Positions 44,396-53,708 of a stretch of 64,000 nucleotides of DNA are shown here, piece by piece. The DNA is from Methylosinus sporium (GTDB lineage: Bacteria; Pseudomonadota; Alphaproteobacteria; Rhizobiales; Beijerinckiaceae). The stretch's first letter is position 1; every line of letters starts with the position of its first letter. The position numbers were made by a program, and so were the translations under genes. The stretch spans positions 124,001 through 188,000 of the forward strand of contig NZ_PUIV01000005.1 in NCBI RefSeq assembly GCF_003113265.1, read 5' to 3'. The notes under the pieces were generated by a model that made no database searches, was not told the origin of the DNA, and was given only the letters and a program-made list of their open reading frames with translations.

Positions 44396-45159
44396 CGCCC
44401 GGCTCCCATCGGCCGGAAGCGGCGGTCATAGCCCGCGTCATAGAGCGCGCTCTCGCGGAAATCCTCGGACGCCAGCGCTGCGCCGACGAGAATGAGCGCG
44501 GTGCGCTCCATGGGCGCGGCGCCGGCCAGCGCTTCGATCGTGGAGAGCGTTCCGCGGAAGATGCGCTCGTCGGCCCAGGAGGCGCGATAGACGAGCGCTA
44601 TAGGGCAGTCTGCGCCATAGAAGGGCGTCAGCTCGGCGACGACGCGCGAAAGCGCATGGATCGAGAGATGAATGGCCATGGTCGCGCGCGTCGCCGCAAA
44701 GGCGGCGAGCGTCTCGGGCTCCGGCATGGCCGATGCGCGGCCCGAGGTGCGGGTCAGCACCACCGATTGCGCCACTTCCGGCAGCGTCAGCTCGCGTTTC
44801 AGCGCGGCGCTGGCGGCGGCGAAAGCCGGCACGCCGGGGGTGATAGTGTAGGGAACGCCGAGCGCCTCGAGTCGCCGCGTCTGCTCGCCGACCGCACTCC
44901 AGATCGAGAGGTCGCCCGAATGCAGCCGCGCGACATCCTGCCCGGCCTCCGTGGCCTTTTGCATTTCCGCGATGATGGCGTCGAGGGAGAGCGGCGCAGT
45001 GTCGACGATGCGCGCGTCCGGCGGGCAATGGGCGAGGACTTCCGGCGCGACCAGAGAGCCCGCATAGAGGCAGACAGGGCAGCGCGCGAGAATATCGCGG
45101 CCGCGCAGAGTGAGCAGATCGGCGGCGCCGGGGCCGGCGCCGATGAAGTGAATGGTCAT
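44392..45159 (-). CDS. cobM: Precorrin-4 C11-methyltransferase
   Basis: 255 residues of the tetrapyrrole methylase fold: [81 protein letters not shown]. It methylates C11 of precorrin-4 to precorrin-5 using SAM. It overlaps both cobE (45156-45159) and cobB by 4 nt. Confidence 0.95.
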   Translation of the reverse strand: MTIHFIGAGPGAADLLTLRGRDILARCPVCLYAGSLVAPEVLAHCPPDARIVDTAPLSLDAIIAEMQKATEAGQDVARLHSGDLSIWSAVGEQTRRLEALGVPYTITPGVPAFAAASAALKRELTLPEVAQSVVLTRTSGRASAMPEPETLAAFAATRATMAIHLSIHALSRVVAELTPFYGADCPIALVYRASWADERIFRGTLSTIEALAGAAPMERTALILVGAALASEDFRESALYDAGYDRRFRPMGAGR

Positions 45160-45644
45160 GGCGCTTCCTCTAACGCATTTCGCGCGATCGCGCAGGTGAC
45201 GCCGGCGCTGGCGAGGCGCGGCCCGAAGAGACGGCTTCCCGCTCCTGCGCCGACCAGCGCCGCAGCCTCCGCCACGCTGCCGACGCCGGTGAGCGCCTCC
45301 ACGCGCAGCGATCGGGTGAGAAGCTCGTCCTTGCGCGCGAGGAGCGTATCGAGCGGAAGAAAGACGAGCGGCAAATTCAGCAATCGTGCGGCTTCTTCGA
45401 GTCCGCTCTCGCCGTGCTTCGATTCGATCGTAAAAAGCGCAATCTCTGCGTTCGGATGAGGGTCCGCGCCGCCCTCATCCGACCCGGATACGCCGGGCCA
45501 CCTTCTCCCGCGAGCGGGAGAAGGACCGCTCACATAAATTTCGCGAGCTTTCTCGATCAACGCGACGGCCTCGCGCGCCTCCACGCCGCAGCGCGCGCCT
45601 AGGCCGATGGCGTAGCGCGCGCTCAAGCCTTCACCGCGCGCCAT
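45156..45644 (-). CDS. cobE: CobE/CbiG C-terminal family protein with repeat insert
   Basis: 162 residues. [20 protein letters not shown] opens the CobE fold, and [40 protein letters not shown] and [11 protein letters not shown] complete it. Between them, residues about 37-64 ([20 protein letters not shown] and following) are not part of the family: they are encoded by a palindromic genomic repeat read in frame. CobE is required in the aerobic pathway, probably binding precorrin-8x or cobalamin intermediates. It starts inside the 3' end of cobL (22-nt overlap). Confidence 0.85.
   Translation of the reverse strand: MARGEGLSARYAIGLGARCGVEAREAVALIEKAREIYVSGPSPARGRRWPGVSGSDEGGADPHPNAEIALFTIESKHGESGLEEAARLLNLPLVFLPLDTLLARKDELLTRSLRVEALTGVGSVAEAAALVGAGAGSRLFGPRLASAGVTCAIARNALEEAP
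45455..45530. repeat. Palindromic repeat inserted in frame in cobE
   Basis: The core is CCTTCTCCCGC-GA-GCGGGAGAAGG (45501-45524, 11-bp stem). It is flanked by sequence (CCCTCATCCGACCCGGATAC ...) that recurs between genes in many Rhizobiales genomes, by memory. The outer limits are approximate. Translated, it adds about 28 residues without a stop or frameshift. Confidence 0.8.
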
Positions 45645-46831
45645 TGCAGCGCCGGCAGCGCCGGCTCCAACGCGTGATAGGAGCCGATCGGCCGCGCTTT
45701 CGAGATCGCAATGCTCACCAGCTCGCCGCCCATGCGCCCGAAAGCGTCGATCAGCAGCGCCTGCGTCTCAATCGTCACCGCATTGGCGACGATGCGTCCG
45801 CGCATGGGTAGCGCGTTCCACGCCGCCTCTATGATCTTTGCTTCGCCGCCGCCGCCGATGAAGACCACATCCGGCGTCGCCAATCCCGCGAGCGCTCCCG
45901 GCGCCGCGCCTTCGACGATCGCGAGATCGGGAACGCCGAGCGAAACCGCGTTGCGCGCGATGCGGGCGGCGCGCGTCGCATTGCGCTCGATCGCAATGGC
46001 GCGATTGGCGGGATCGGCGAGCATCCATTCGATCGCGATGGAGCCGGAGCCCGCGCCTATGTCCCACAAGCATTCGCCGCGGCGCGGCGCGAGCGCCGCC
46101 AATGTCACAGCGCGAATGTCGCGCTTGGTGATCTGCCCGTCATGCTCGAACCAATCATCCGGCAGGCCCGGCGTCAGCGGCAGAATGCGCGCATTCGGCC
46201 CTGCGACGACTTCGACCGCGATGGTGTTGAGCGGCGCGATGTCCCGAAAAGAAAAGTCCTGCGCGGGCGCGCTGCGAATGCGCTCCTTCGCTCCGCCCAT
46301 ATGTTCGAGCACATGGATACGCGATTCGCCCATGCCGAGCGTCATGAGATGCGCGGCGAGACGCGCGGGCGTCGTCTCGTCCCAGGACAGGATCAGCAGT
46401 TTCCGGGATGGTTGAAGATGCGGCGTCACGCGCTCGAAAGCGCGGCCATGCAGCGACAGCAGCGCGCAATCCTGCTGGCTCCAGCAGAGACGCGCCGCGG
46501 CTAGGGCGAAAGCGGAAGGCGCCGGAAGGCAGAGAATTTCTTCCGCTGCGACATTGCGCGCGATCATATCGCCGACGCCGAAGAAGAACGGATCGCCGCT
46601 CGCGAGAATCGCGGTCGGCGCGCCACGATGCGCGACAATCGTCTCCATCGCGGCGGAGAGCGGCGAAGGCCAGCGCAGCGTTTCGCCCTTTTGCGGGCCG
46701 ATCAATGCGAGATGACGCGCGCCGCCGACAATCAGCGACGCGTTGGCGATGAGCGTGCGCGCGGCGGGCGACAGCGCATCGACCCCATCCTCGCCTATGC
46801 CGATCAAAGAGAGCCAGCGCGCCGCGCTCAT
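45623..46831 (-). CDS. cobL: Precorrin-6Y C5,15-methyltransferase (decarboxylating)
   Basis: 402 residues, two domains. The N-terminal CbiE-like methylase is at about 1-205 (RWLSLIGIGEDGVDALSPAA, ILASGDPFFFGVGDM). The C-terminal CbiT-like domain has TKRDIRAVTLAALAPRRGEC, LWDIGAGSGSIAIEWML and VFIGGGGEAKIIEAAW. It adds methyls at C5 and C15 and decarboxylates C12. It overlaps cobJ by 4 nt, leaving no room for cobK. Confidence 0.95.
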   Translation of the reverse strand: MSAARWLSLIGIGEDGVDALSPAARTLIANASLIVGGARHLALIGPQKGETLRWPSPLSAAMETIVAHRGAPTAILASGDPFFFGVGDMIARNVAAEEILCLPAPSAFALAAARLCWSQQDCALLSLHGRAFERVTPHLQPSRKLLILSWDETTPARLAAHLMTLGMGESRIHVLEHMGGAKERIRSAPAQDFSFRDIAPLNTIAVEVVAGPNARILPLTPGLPDDWFEHDGQITKRDIRAVTLAALAPRRGECLWDIGAGSGSIAIEWMLADPANRAIAIERNATRAARIARNAVSLGVPDLAIVEGAAPGALAGLATPDVVFIGGGGEAKIIEAAWNALPMRGRIVANAVTIETQALLIDAFGRMGGELVSIAISKARPIGSYHALEPALPALQWRAVKA

Positions 46832-47595
46832 GGCGCCTTCCGCGACGTGTAGACGAAAGGCCGCGCGCCGTCGCGTGGAACGAGCTTGGCTCCGCTCGCG
46901 CCGATGAGCACGAGGGTCGACATGTCGACGACGCTCGGATCGGCTTCGCCGAGCGTGGTGATGATGAATTGCTCTTCGGCGCGGCCGACGGATTTCGCGA
47001 AAACGACGATGCGATCCTGTGGCAATTCACGGCGCAGCAACGCGAATGCGTCGTGAATGCGCTGCGGCCGCGCGCGCGAGGCGGGATTGTAGAAGGCCAT
47101 GACGAAATCGGCGCGCGCCGCCAGCTCGAGACGATTTGCGATCGTCTCCCAGGGCTTCAGATTATCGGAGAGCGAGATCACGCAGAAATCATGGCCGAGC
47201 GGCGCGCCGAGCCGGGCCGCCGCCGCCTGCATGGCGGAAATTCCGGGTAGGACTTCGATGTCGAGATCGCGCCAAGCCGGATCGCCATTGTCGATCGCCT
47301 CGAAGACGGCCGCCGCCATTGCGAAAATTCCAGGGTCGCCGCCCGACACCACAGCGACCTCATATCCGCTCGCGGCGAGGCGCAGCGCCTCTTGCGCGCG
47401 CGCGATCTCGACGCGATTGTCGCTGGCGAGGCGCGTTTGTCCGGGCGTCTCGGGAACGCGCGCGACATAAGGCGCATAGCCGACGATATAGCGCGCCGCG
47501 CACAACGCCTGCTGCGCTTCCGATGTGAGAAAGCGGGCGTCGCCCGGGCCGAGACCGACGATGGAGAGACGCCCGCGCCGATTTGTCTGCGTCAT
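46828..47595 (-). CDS. cobJ: Precorrin-3B C17-methyltransferase
   Basis: 255 residues: LSIVGLGPGDARFLTSEAQQ, YIVGYAPYVARVPE, VAVVSGGDPGIFAMAAAVFE, VLPGISAMQAAAARLGAPLG, MAFYNPASRARPQRI. It catalyses C17 methylation with ring contraction. It overlaps cobI and cobL by 4 nt each. Confidence 0.96.
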   Translation of the reverse strand: MTQTNRRGRLSIVGLGPGDARFLTSEAQQALCAARYIVGYAPYVARVPETPGQTRLASDNRVEIARAQEALRLAASGYEVAVVSGGDPGIFAMAAAVFEAIDNGDPAWRDLDIEVLPGISAMQAAAARLGAPLGHDFCVISLSDNLKPWETIANRLELAARADFVMAFYNPASRARPQRIHDAFALLRRELPQDRIVVFAKSVGRAEEQFIITTLGEADPSVVDMSTLVLIGASGAKLVPRDGARPFVYTSRKAP

Positions 47596-48365
47596 GGCCG
47601 GCGTCCATCGCCGGGCACGAGGACGAGCGCGAAATAGGGCGCATCGTCGTCGCGCTTGTCCGTCAGGCGCATGATTTTTTCATCCGCCATCGTGCCGCGC
47701 TCGACATAGATGGCGCGCTCGGTGAGCTTCGCATCTTGGAGCGCGAGGCGCAGCTTGCCGAGATTGCCGCCGAGCTTCATCACCACCGCCGCATCGGTGG
47801 CGGCGAGACGCATGGCGAGCGCTTCGCGCGGCAGAGTGGCGGGAATGACGGTCAGAACATCGTCGCCCCATGTCATCGGCTGGCGCGCCGAGGCGAAGCA
47901 GCCAGACATGCCGGAGACGCCCGCGCAGACCTCCACGCTGAAGCGCGACGACAAGCGCGTCTGCAGATGCATGAAGGAGCCGTAGAGCATCGGATCGCCC
48001 TCGCAGAGCAGAGCGACGTCGCGGCCGAGCGAGAGATGCAGAGCGAGGCGTTCCGCGCTCTCTTCATAAAATGCCGCGAGCGCGGCGACATAATCGGGAT
48101 GATCGAAGGGAATCTCGGTCGTCAGCGGATAGGTGAGCGGAAGTTCCGCGCAATCCTTCGCGATGAAGCGCGCGGCGATGGCGCGCGCATGGCTCGGCTT
48201 TCCGCGCTTGGAAAAATAGGCGACGATCTTGGCTTCGCTCACCTGACGCGCCGCTCTCAGCGTCATCAGCTCGGGATCGCCGGGGCCGAGGCCGACGCCG
48301 CGCAGAACGCCGAGCGTGATGCGCGACTCTCGATCTACGTGCAGATTCGGATCGACGATATTCAT
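47592..48365 (-). CDS. cobI: Precorrin-2 C20-methyltransferase
   Basis: 257 residues from the ATG at 48365, which overlaps the cobH stop. Motifs: LRGVGLGPGDPELMTLRAAR, VAYFSKRGKPSHARAIA, DVALLCEGDPMLYGSFMHLQ, VEVCAGVSGMSGCFASARQP and VVMKLGGNLGKLRL. It converts precorrin-2 to precorrin-3A. The frame is open far upstream, but only this start fits the family. Confidence 0.95.
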   Translation of the reverse strand: MNIVDPNLHVDRESRITLGVLRGVGLGPGDPELMTLRAARQVSEAKIVAYFSKRGKPSHARAIAARFIAKDCAELPLTYPLTTEIPFDHPDYVAALAAFYEESAERLALHLSLGRDVALLCEGDPMLYGSFMHLQTRLSSRFSVEVCAGVSGMSGCFASARQPMTWGDDVLTVIPATLPREALAMRLAATDAAVVMKLGGNLGKLRLALQDAKLTERAIYVERGTMADEKIMRLTDKRDDDAPYFALVLVPGDGRRP

Positions 48366-48994
48366 TCTTTCTCGCTCGCCAGCGCATTGATCGCAGCGGC
48401 CGCCATGGCGCTGCCGCCCTTGCGTCCGCGTACTATGGCGGTCGGAACGCGCCCATCGGCGAGCGCCGCCTCTTTCGATTCCGCCGCGCCGACGAAGCCG
48501 ACCGGCATTGCGATGACCGCAGCGGGCCGCGGCGCGCCTTCGTCGAACAGCTCGAGCAGTCGGAACAGCGACGTCGGCGCATTGCCGATAGCGACGACGG
48601 CGCCCGCGAGTCTTTCTCGCCACAGCTCCATCGCCGCGGCGCTGCGCGTCGTTTTCATCTCTTCGGCGAGCGCGCGCGTGCGCGGATCGGCGAGGGTGCA
48701 GATCACCTCATTATTCGCTGGCAGACGCGCGCGGGTGACGCCGTGAGCGACCATATTGGCGTCGCAGAGAATAGGCGCGCCATTGCGCAGCGCGGCGCTC
48801 GCCGTTTCCGCGAAGCCGGGCGAAAAGACGATATCGTCGGCGATCTCCACCATTCCGCAAGCATGGATGATGCGCACGGCGACGCGCTCCTCCTCGCGCG
48901 AGAAACGCTCGAGCCGCGCCTCCGCGCGAATAATGGCGAAGGAGCGGTCGTAGATCGCGGCGCCGTCGCGTATATAGGTCAATGCGCCGGACAT
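48362..48994 (-). CDS. cobH: Precorrin-8X methylmutase
   Basis: 210 residues: YIRDGAAIYDRSFAIIRAEA, the catalytic His in RIIHACGMVEIADDI, GAPILCDANMVAHGVTRARL, VAIGNAPTSLFRLLELFDEG and IVRGRKGGSAMAAAAINAL. It moves the C11 methyl to C12, giving hydrogenobyrinate. It overlaps cobG by 16 nt and cobI by 4 nt. Confidence 0.96.
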   Translation of the reverse strand: MSGALTYIRDGAAIYDRSFAIIRAEARLERFSREEERVAVRIIHACGMVEIADDIVFSPGFAETASAALRNGAPILCDANMVAHGVTRARLPANNEVICTLADPRTRALAEEMKTTRSAAAMELWRERLAGAVVAIGNAPTSLFRLLELFDEGAPRPAAVIAMPVGFVGAAESKEAALADGRVPTAIVRGRKGGSAMAAAAINALASEKE

Positions 48995-50280
48995 TGTGGC
49001 TCCTTGCTCGTAGCAAGCGCGATGCGCGCTTTCATTGCGTCTTCTATCTCGTTCACGCCGAGGCCTCGCAACGTCGGCGCATCGCTCGCGCGTCCATCGT
49101 CGATGAGATCGAATCCTCGCGGCGTCGCCACCAACGCGACCTGCGCCGTAGTGGGAGAGGCGCAGCCCTTGGCGCAGCCCGATATGTGCAGCCTCGCGCC
49201 CTCCGACGCAAGCCGCGCCGCGAGAGGGGCGAGAATTTCGGCGAGATCACGCGTCGGCGCATGCGCCTGCGGACATTCCGGCGCGCCGGGACAGGCGATG
49301 ACGGAAAGGCGCGGATCATCCGCCACAATGACGAGGCCGCGCCCGGCCGCGTCCTCGACGATTTTTTGCGCGACATCGAGATCGGCGCAGGGCAGCAGCA
49401 GCGCGCGCCAGGGCGTGAGACGCAACTCGTTAAGGCCATGGACTTCGGCCAGCGCCGCGAGCGCGTGAAGATCATCCGCACGCAATCGTCCAGAGGGCGC
49501 GCCTATGCCGGCGAAGGCCCTCACTCCTTTTTCGCCGCTATCACGAGACAGAAGCGCTCCGAAAATCTCTGCTGCAGAGGCTGCGCGACAGAGCGATTCA
49601 TACGGCGTCGACGTGAGAGCAGCCGCCTCGGCCAGCGCCTCGAGGCCGAAGGCGGCGACGACATTGCGTATGCGACGCAATTCGAATTCACGGCCTTTCC
49701 GCAAGACGAGAAAAGCGCGCGCGAGCGCGAGCGCCACATCGCTCGCCGTTTCCGGCGTCGCGAGAAAAGCATGCGCGCGCGCGCCATCGGCGATAACGGC
49801 GACAGTGTCGCCATGCGCCTCGAGGCGAATATCCATTGTCGAGGCGGAAAGGCCGAGCGCGCCGCCATCATCGACGAGAAAGCCGAACTTTCCTGGCAAC
49901 GCCAGCAGAGCAGCGTCCTTCACGAGCGATTGCGCGAGACGCGCGACGAGGGCGCTCGCCTGCGCGCCGGCGAAAGGCGAGACGAGAAAATTGAGCACGC
50001 TCTCCGTCGCCGCATCTTCGGCGAGCAGGCCGAGCGCGGCGAGGCGGCGTTGCGCCTGCTCGAGCTTGGCTTCGCTCACGCCGCGCAATTGCAATTGCGC
50101 GCGCTGCGAGAGATCGATGAGGCCATTGCCGCAATCCCGCGCGATCGATGCGATCTCGCGCGCGTGCTGCGCCGAAAGACGCGGATGCGTGGTTTTCGCG
50201 CGCAAGAGAAGGCCGTCCCCGCTCTGCATCGGCCGCAGCGCGCCGGGGCACCAGCCTTGGATTTTCGGCGCGGCGGTCAT
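48979..50280 (-). CDS. cobG: Precorrin-3B synthase
   Basis: 433 residues of the nitrite/sulfite reductase-like fold: GWCPGALRPMQSGDGLLLRA, GLIDLSQRAQLQLRG, and the Fe4S4/siroheme cysteine set in VIACPGAPECPQAHAPTRDL and LHISGCAKGCASPTTAQVAL. It is the oxygen-dependent hydroxylase that marks the aerobic pathway. It starts in the 4-nt overlap with cobN. Confidence 0.93.
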   Translation of the reverse strand: MTAAPKIQGWCPGALRPMQSGDGLLLRAKTTHPRLSAQHAREIASIARDCGNGLIDLSQRAQLQLRGVSEAKLEQAQRRLAALGLLAEDAATESVLNFLVSPFAGAQASALVARLAQSLVKDAALLALPGKFGFLVDDGGALGLSASTMDIRLEAHGDTVAVIADGARAHAFLATPETASDVALALARAFLVLRKGREFELRRIRNVVAAFGLEALAEAAALTSTPYESLCRAASAAEIFGALLSRDSGEKGVRAFAGIGAPSGRLRADDLHALAALAEVHGLNELRLTPWRALLLPCADLDVAQKIVEDAAGRGLVIVADDPRLSVIACPGAPECPQAHAPTRDLAEILAPLAARLASEGARLHISGCAKGCASPTTAQVALVATPRGFDLIDDGRASDAPTLRGLGVNEIEDAMKARIALATSKEPQCPAH

Positions 50281-53200
50281 AGCGACAGCCCTTCCAGCGC
50301 TGCGGCGACGCTATTGCGCCGCGTGCGCCACAAGCCGCGCGCTATGGCGCGCTGGAACATATCGCGAATGGCCTCCGCCGCGCGCGGATTGGCGGTGAGC
50401 AGAAAATCGCGAACATTTGGCGCGCCGAGCGTCGAATCGAAGACGATATCCCATTGCGCGTCGCGCACATGCGGCGTCGTCGCGGCGAAGGCGAAGAGAT
50501 TGTCGAGCGTCTCGGCGATTTCCGCCGCGCCGCGATGGCCGTGGCGCATCTGCCCCTCGAGCCAGCGCGGATTGGCCGCGCGGCCGCGAATGACGCGCGC
50601 GATCTCTTGCTCGAGCGAGCGCAGCTTCAATGCTGCGGGCCGCGTCGCGTCGATATGGGTGATCTGCGCCGAGCCGCCGAGCGCTGCGTTGGCGGCGGAA
50701 AATCCGCCTTCGAATTCCGCGAAGGCGGCGCCGGTGAGCACATCTGTCTCCGCCATATCCTGCACATGCAGCAGAGCGTCGGCGAGGCCGACGCGCTCGC
50801 CGAAAGCCTCGCGCGCCGGCGCGCTCTCGCCATTGCGCGAGACGGCATGGCCGCCGGCCGCGAGAAAAGCCTGGCCCAATTCGTCGCGCGTCTCGCCGCG
50901 GGCGATGGCCTCGGAAAGGCCGAGGCCATAGCTTCCCTGCGCGGCGCCGAAGACGCGCTCGAGCGCGCGGCCGTCGCGACGCGCGGCGGCGAGCGGATTG
51001 GACCCGTCCTCTTCATCGAGCACAGCGACGGCTGCGACAACATCGTGGTAGAGCGCGATGAGGCCGGGGAACATGTCGCGAAAGAGCCCCGATATATGCA
51101 GCGTGACGTCCACGCGCGGAAAATCGCGGCGCGCGAGCGGCAGAATCTCGAAGCCGCAGACGCGCGCGCTGGCGTTGTCCCAGAGCGGCGTGACGCCCAT
51201 CAGCGCCAGCGCTTGCGCGAAATCCTCGCCGCCGGTGCGGATGGTCGCGCTGCCCCAGAGATCGAGCACGATATTGCGCGGCCATTCGCCATGCTCTTGC
51301 GCATGACGCAGCATCACCTCGCGCGCCGCGCGGACGCCGATATCATGCGCGATGCGCGTCGGAACATGGCGCGGATCGATGCAGAAGAGATTGCGCCCCG
51401 TGGGCAGAACATCGGCGCGGCCGCGCGAGGGCGCGCCGGCCGGGCCGGGCTCGACGAAGCGGCCTGCGAGCGCGCGCAGCAAGCCGCTCGCTTCGGCCGC
51501 GCCGCATAGCCCCTCGCCGAATATGTGCAGCCCATCGCCGATGCGCATTTCCTTCACATCGCAGAGCCAAGCGTCGAGCCGCGCCAATGCTTCCGCGCGA
51601 TCCGTGTCGCGTGTGACGCCGCAGTCCTGCGCGAGGCCGCTGCGTTCGGCGACATCGAGAATCGTTTCCGCCACCAGCTTGGCGCGGCGCGGATCGAGAG
51701 TCGCGGCGCTCGCATATTCGTCGAGCAGGCTCTCTATCTCCTCCGCCTCGGCGACGAGTCCAGCTTCGACGAGCGGCGGAGTCATATGGCCGATCGTCAC
51801 CGCGCCGGCGCGGCGCTTGGCTTGCGCCGCCTCGCCCGGATCATTGGCGATGAAAGGATAGACGAGCGGCGTGGCGCCGAGCAAAACCTGTGGCGCGCAA
51901 GACGGGCCGAGCATCGCCGATTTGCCGGGTAGCCATTCCAGCGTGCCATGCGTGCCGAGATGGATCAGCGTGTCTATGCTTCGACTGTGGCGCAGCCACA
52001 GATAGAAAGCGATATAGGCATGGCGCGGCGCGAGCTCGGCGTCGTGATAGGTCTCGCGACGTTCGGCTCTGCTTCCGCGATCCGGCTGCAATGCGACGAC
52101 GAGCTTGCCGGTCTCTATGCAGGAAAAGCGAAAGGCGCCTTTCGCGAGCGCCGGATCTTCTTCCGGCGCACCCCAGGCGGCGAGAACTTGCCTTGCGAAA
52201 TCGTCTGGCAGATCGGCGAAGAGGCGCTGATATTCGGCGAGCGGCAGCTCGGCGCAATGCGCGGCGTCCTCGAGCGCGCGCATGACGAGATCGGGAGCTG
52301 TCGTCTCTCCGCCGTCATGATCGAGAGATCCGATTTCGTAACCGGCGTCGCGCAGCAGATCGCAAATGGCGAGCACGCTTTGCGGCGTGTCGAGGCCGAT
52401 CGCATAGCCGCCGCGTCCCCGTCGGGCCGGATAATCGGAGAGCACCAGCGCGAGATTTTTCTCGCGATGCCCGAGGCGGCGCAGGCGCGCCCAATTTTGC
52501 GCGAGCGCCGCGACGTGATCTATGCGCGACGGCTCGGGCGAATGGCGGATTTCCGCGAATTCGCTCGCTGCGCGTTCGCGCGTTTGCGCCTTGAAGGAGA
52601 CGGCGCCGGCGAAGATGCGGCCGTCCACCTCGGGCAGCACGACATTCATCGCGAGATCGGCGCCATTGGCGCCGCGCTTGGAGTTCTCCCAGGCTTCGCG
52701 CGTCGAAGTGGCGAGCGCGATTTGGAGAACAGGCGCGTCGGCGCGATCGAGCACCGAGCCGCCTGCAGTGCGCGCGGAGAAGGCGGTGGCGTTGAGAATC
52801 ACATCGGGACGGAATTCTGCGATCGTCTGCGCGAGCAGCGTCTCGCATGCGGAGTCCTTGAGACTGGCGACAAAATAGGCTTCGACGCAGAAGCCGCGCT
52901 TATGCAGCGCATCGGCGAGCGCGACGATCGGCGCAAAATCGCCGGCGAGCCAGGCGGAGCGGTAGAAGGTGACGAGCGCGCGCGGAGCCGACGCCGCTTG
53001 TGCGCCGCTCGATTGGCCGGAGGTTCCCTCATCTTGAGGAGCCCGCGCAGCGGGCGTCTCGAAGGACGGGGGGGCCGTCCCCCTCGTGCTTCGAGACGGC
53101 GGCTGCGCCGCCTCCTCAGCATGAGGGGGAGGGTTAGCGCCGAGGGCGGTGCGGCAGGCTTGCTCACAGCGGCCGGCGAGCGGCGCGGGCGCGCTCTCGC

Positions 53201-53699
53201 TCCAGGGCGTGGGCGTGCCTGCGAGAGTCGCGGAGTAGCCGAGGAAGGAACGCAGATTGTCCGGGCCGCCGTCGCGGAAGAAGGACCAGATGCGCGTGAG
53301 CGCGTCGGAAGAAAGCGTGGAGGCGCGCTCCAGTCTTTCATCGCTGTGCATATCGCCCGGAACGATCGCCAGCGCGAAGCCCTGCATTCTCGCTGCGGTC
53401 GCGAGCTCATCGACGCCATAGGCCCAATAATCCTTGCCGCCGAGCAGGCGCACGACCACGAGCCGCGCATGACGGGCGACCTTGTCGATATAGAGATCGA
53501 CTGAATAGGGGTGCTTCAGTCTGGCGAGCGAGGCGCAGCGCAGCGATGGGAGCGCGGCGTTCTGCTCATGCAACTCGGCGAGGAGGGAAAGCTCGGCGTC
53601 GGAGAAGGAGAGGAAGACGATCTGCGCGGGAGTCTGCCCGAGGTCGACCGCCGCCTCATTATCGTCGAGGCCATGGAGATCGCGCGCGAGCAGATGCAT
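50277..53699 (-). CDS. cobN: Cobaltochelatase subunit CobN, with repeat insert
   Basis: 1140 residues, the large H subunit that inserts cobalt into hydrogenobyrinate a,c-diamide with CobS and CobT. Motifs: LNATAFSARTAGGSVLDRAD, HLGTHGTLEWLPGKSAML, GEGLCGAAEASGLL-like, ATIRTGGEDFAQALALMGVT and YHDVVAAVAVLDEEDGSNPL. Residues about 190-224 (Pro/Ala/Ser-rich, with PPSRSTRGTAPPSFETPAAR) are encoded by a dispersed repeat read in frame between the N-terminal region and the next domain. No cobS or cobT is in the window. It is 9 nt downstream of cobW. Confidence 0.95.
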   Translation of the reverse strand: MHLLARDLHGLDDNEAAVDLGQTPAQIVFLSFSDAELSLLAELHEQNAALPSLRCASLARLKHPYSVDLYIDKVARHARLVVVRLLGGKDYWAYGVDELATAARMQGFALAIVPGDMHSDERLERASTLSSDALTRIWSFFRDGGPDNLRSFLGYSATLAGTPTPWSESAPAPLAGRCEQACRTALGANPPPHAEEAAQPPSRSTRGTAPPSFETPAARAPQDEGTSGQSSGAQAASAPRALVTFYRSAWLAGDFAPIVALADALHKRGFCVEAYFVASLKDSACETLLAQTIAEFRPDVILNATAFSARTAGGSVLDRADAPVLQIALATSTREAWENSKRGANGADLAMNVVLPEVDGRIFAGAVSFKAQTRERAASEFAEIRHSPEPSRIDHVAALAQNWARLRRLGHREKNLALVLSDYPARRGRGGYAIGLDTPQSVLAICDLLRDAGYEIGSLDHDGGETTAPDLVMRALEDAAHCAELPLAEYQRLFADLPDDFARQVLAAWGAPEEDPALAKGAFRFSCIETGKLVVALQPDRGSRAERRETYHDAELAPRHAYIAFYLWLRHSRSIDTLIHLGTHGTLEWLPGKSAMLGPSCAPQVLLGATPLVYPFIANDPGEAAQAKRRAGAVTIGHMTPPLVEAGLVAEAEEIESLLDEYASAATLDPRRAKLVAETILDVAERSGLAQDCGVTRDTDRAEALARLDAWLCDVKEMRIGDGLHIFGEGLCGAAEASGLLRALAGRFVEPGPAGAPSRGRADVLPTGRNLFCIDPRHVPTRIAHDIGVRAAREVMLRHAQEHGEWPRNIVLDLWGSATIRTGGEDFAQALALMGVTPLWDNASARVCGFEILPLARRDFPRVDVTLHISGLFRDMFPGLIALYHDVVAAVAVLDEEDGSNPLAAARRDGRALERVFGAAQGSYGLGLSEAIARGETRDELGQAFLAAGGHAVSRNGESAPAREAFGERVGLADALLHVQDMAETDVLTGAAFAEFEGGFSAANAALGGSAQITHIDATRPAALKLRSLEQEIARVIRGRAANPRWLEGQMRHGHRGAAEIAETLDNLFAFAATTPHVRDAQWDIVFDSTLGAPNVRDFLLTANPRAAEAIRDMFQRAIARGLWRTRRNSVAAALEGLSL
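53026..53130. repeat. Dispersed inverted-repeat element inside cobN
   Basis: The ends are CCCTCATCTTGAGGAG (53026-53041) and CTCCTCAGCATGAGGG (53113-53128), inverted repeats with two mismatches in 16. Inside are GCAGCGGGCGTCTCGAAGGA and CTTCGAGACGGCGGCTGCGC, again mutually inverted. This wording matches a repeat family widespread in Rhizobiales intergenic regions (memory). The span is about 105 nt, a multiple of three. Confidence 0.8.
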
Positions 53700-53708
53700 G
53701 GCGCGTCC

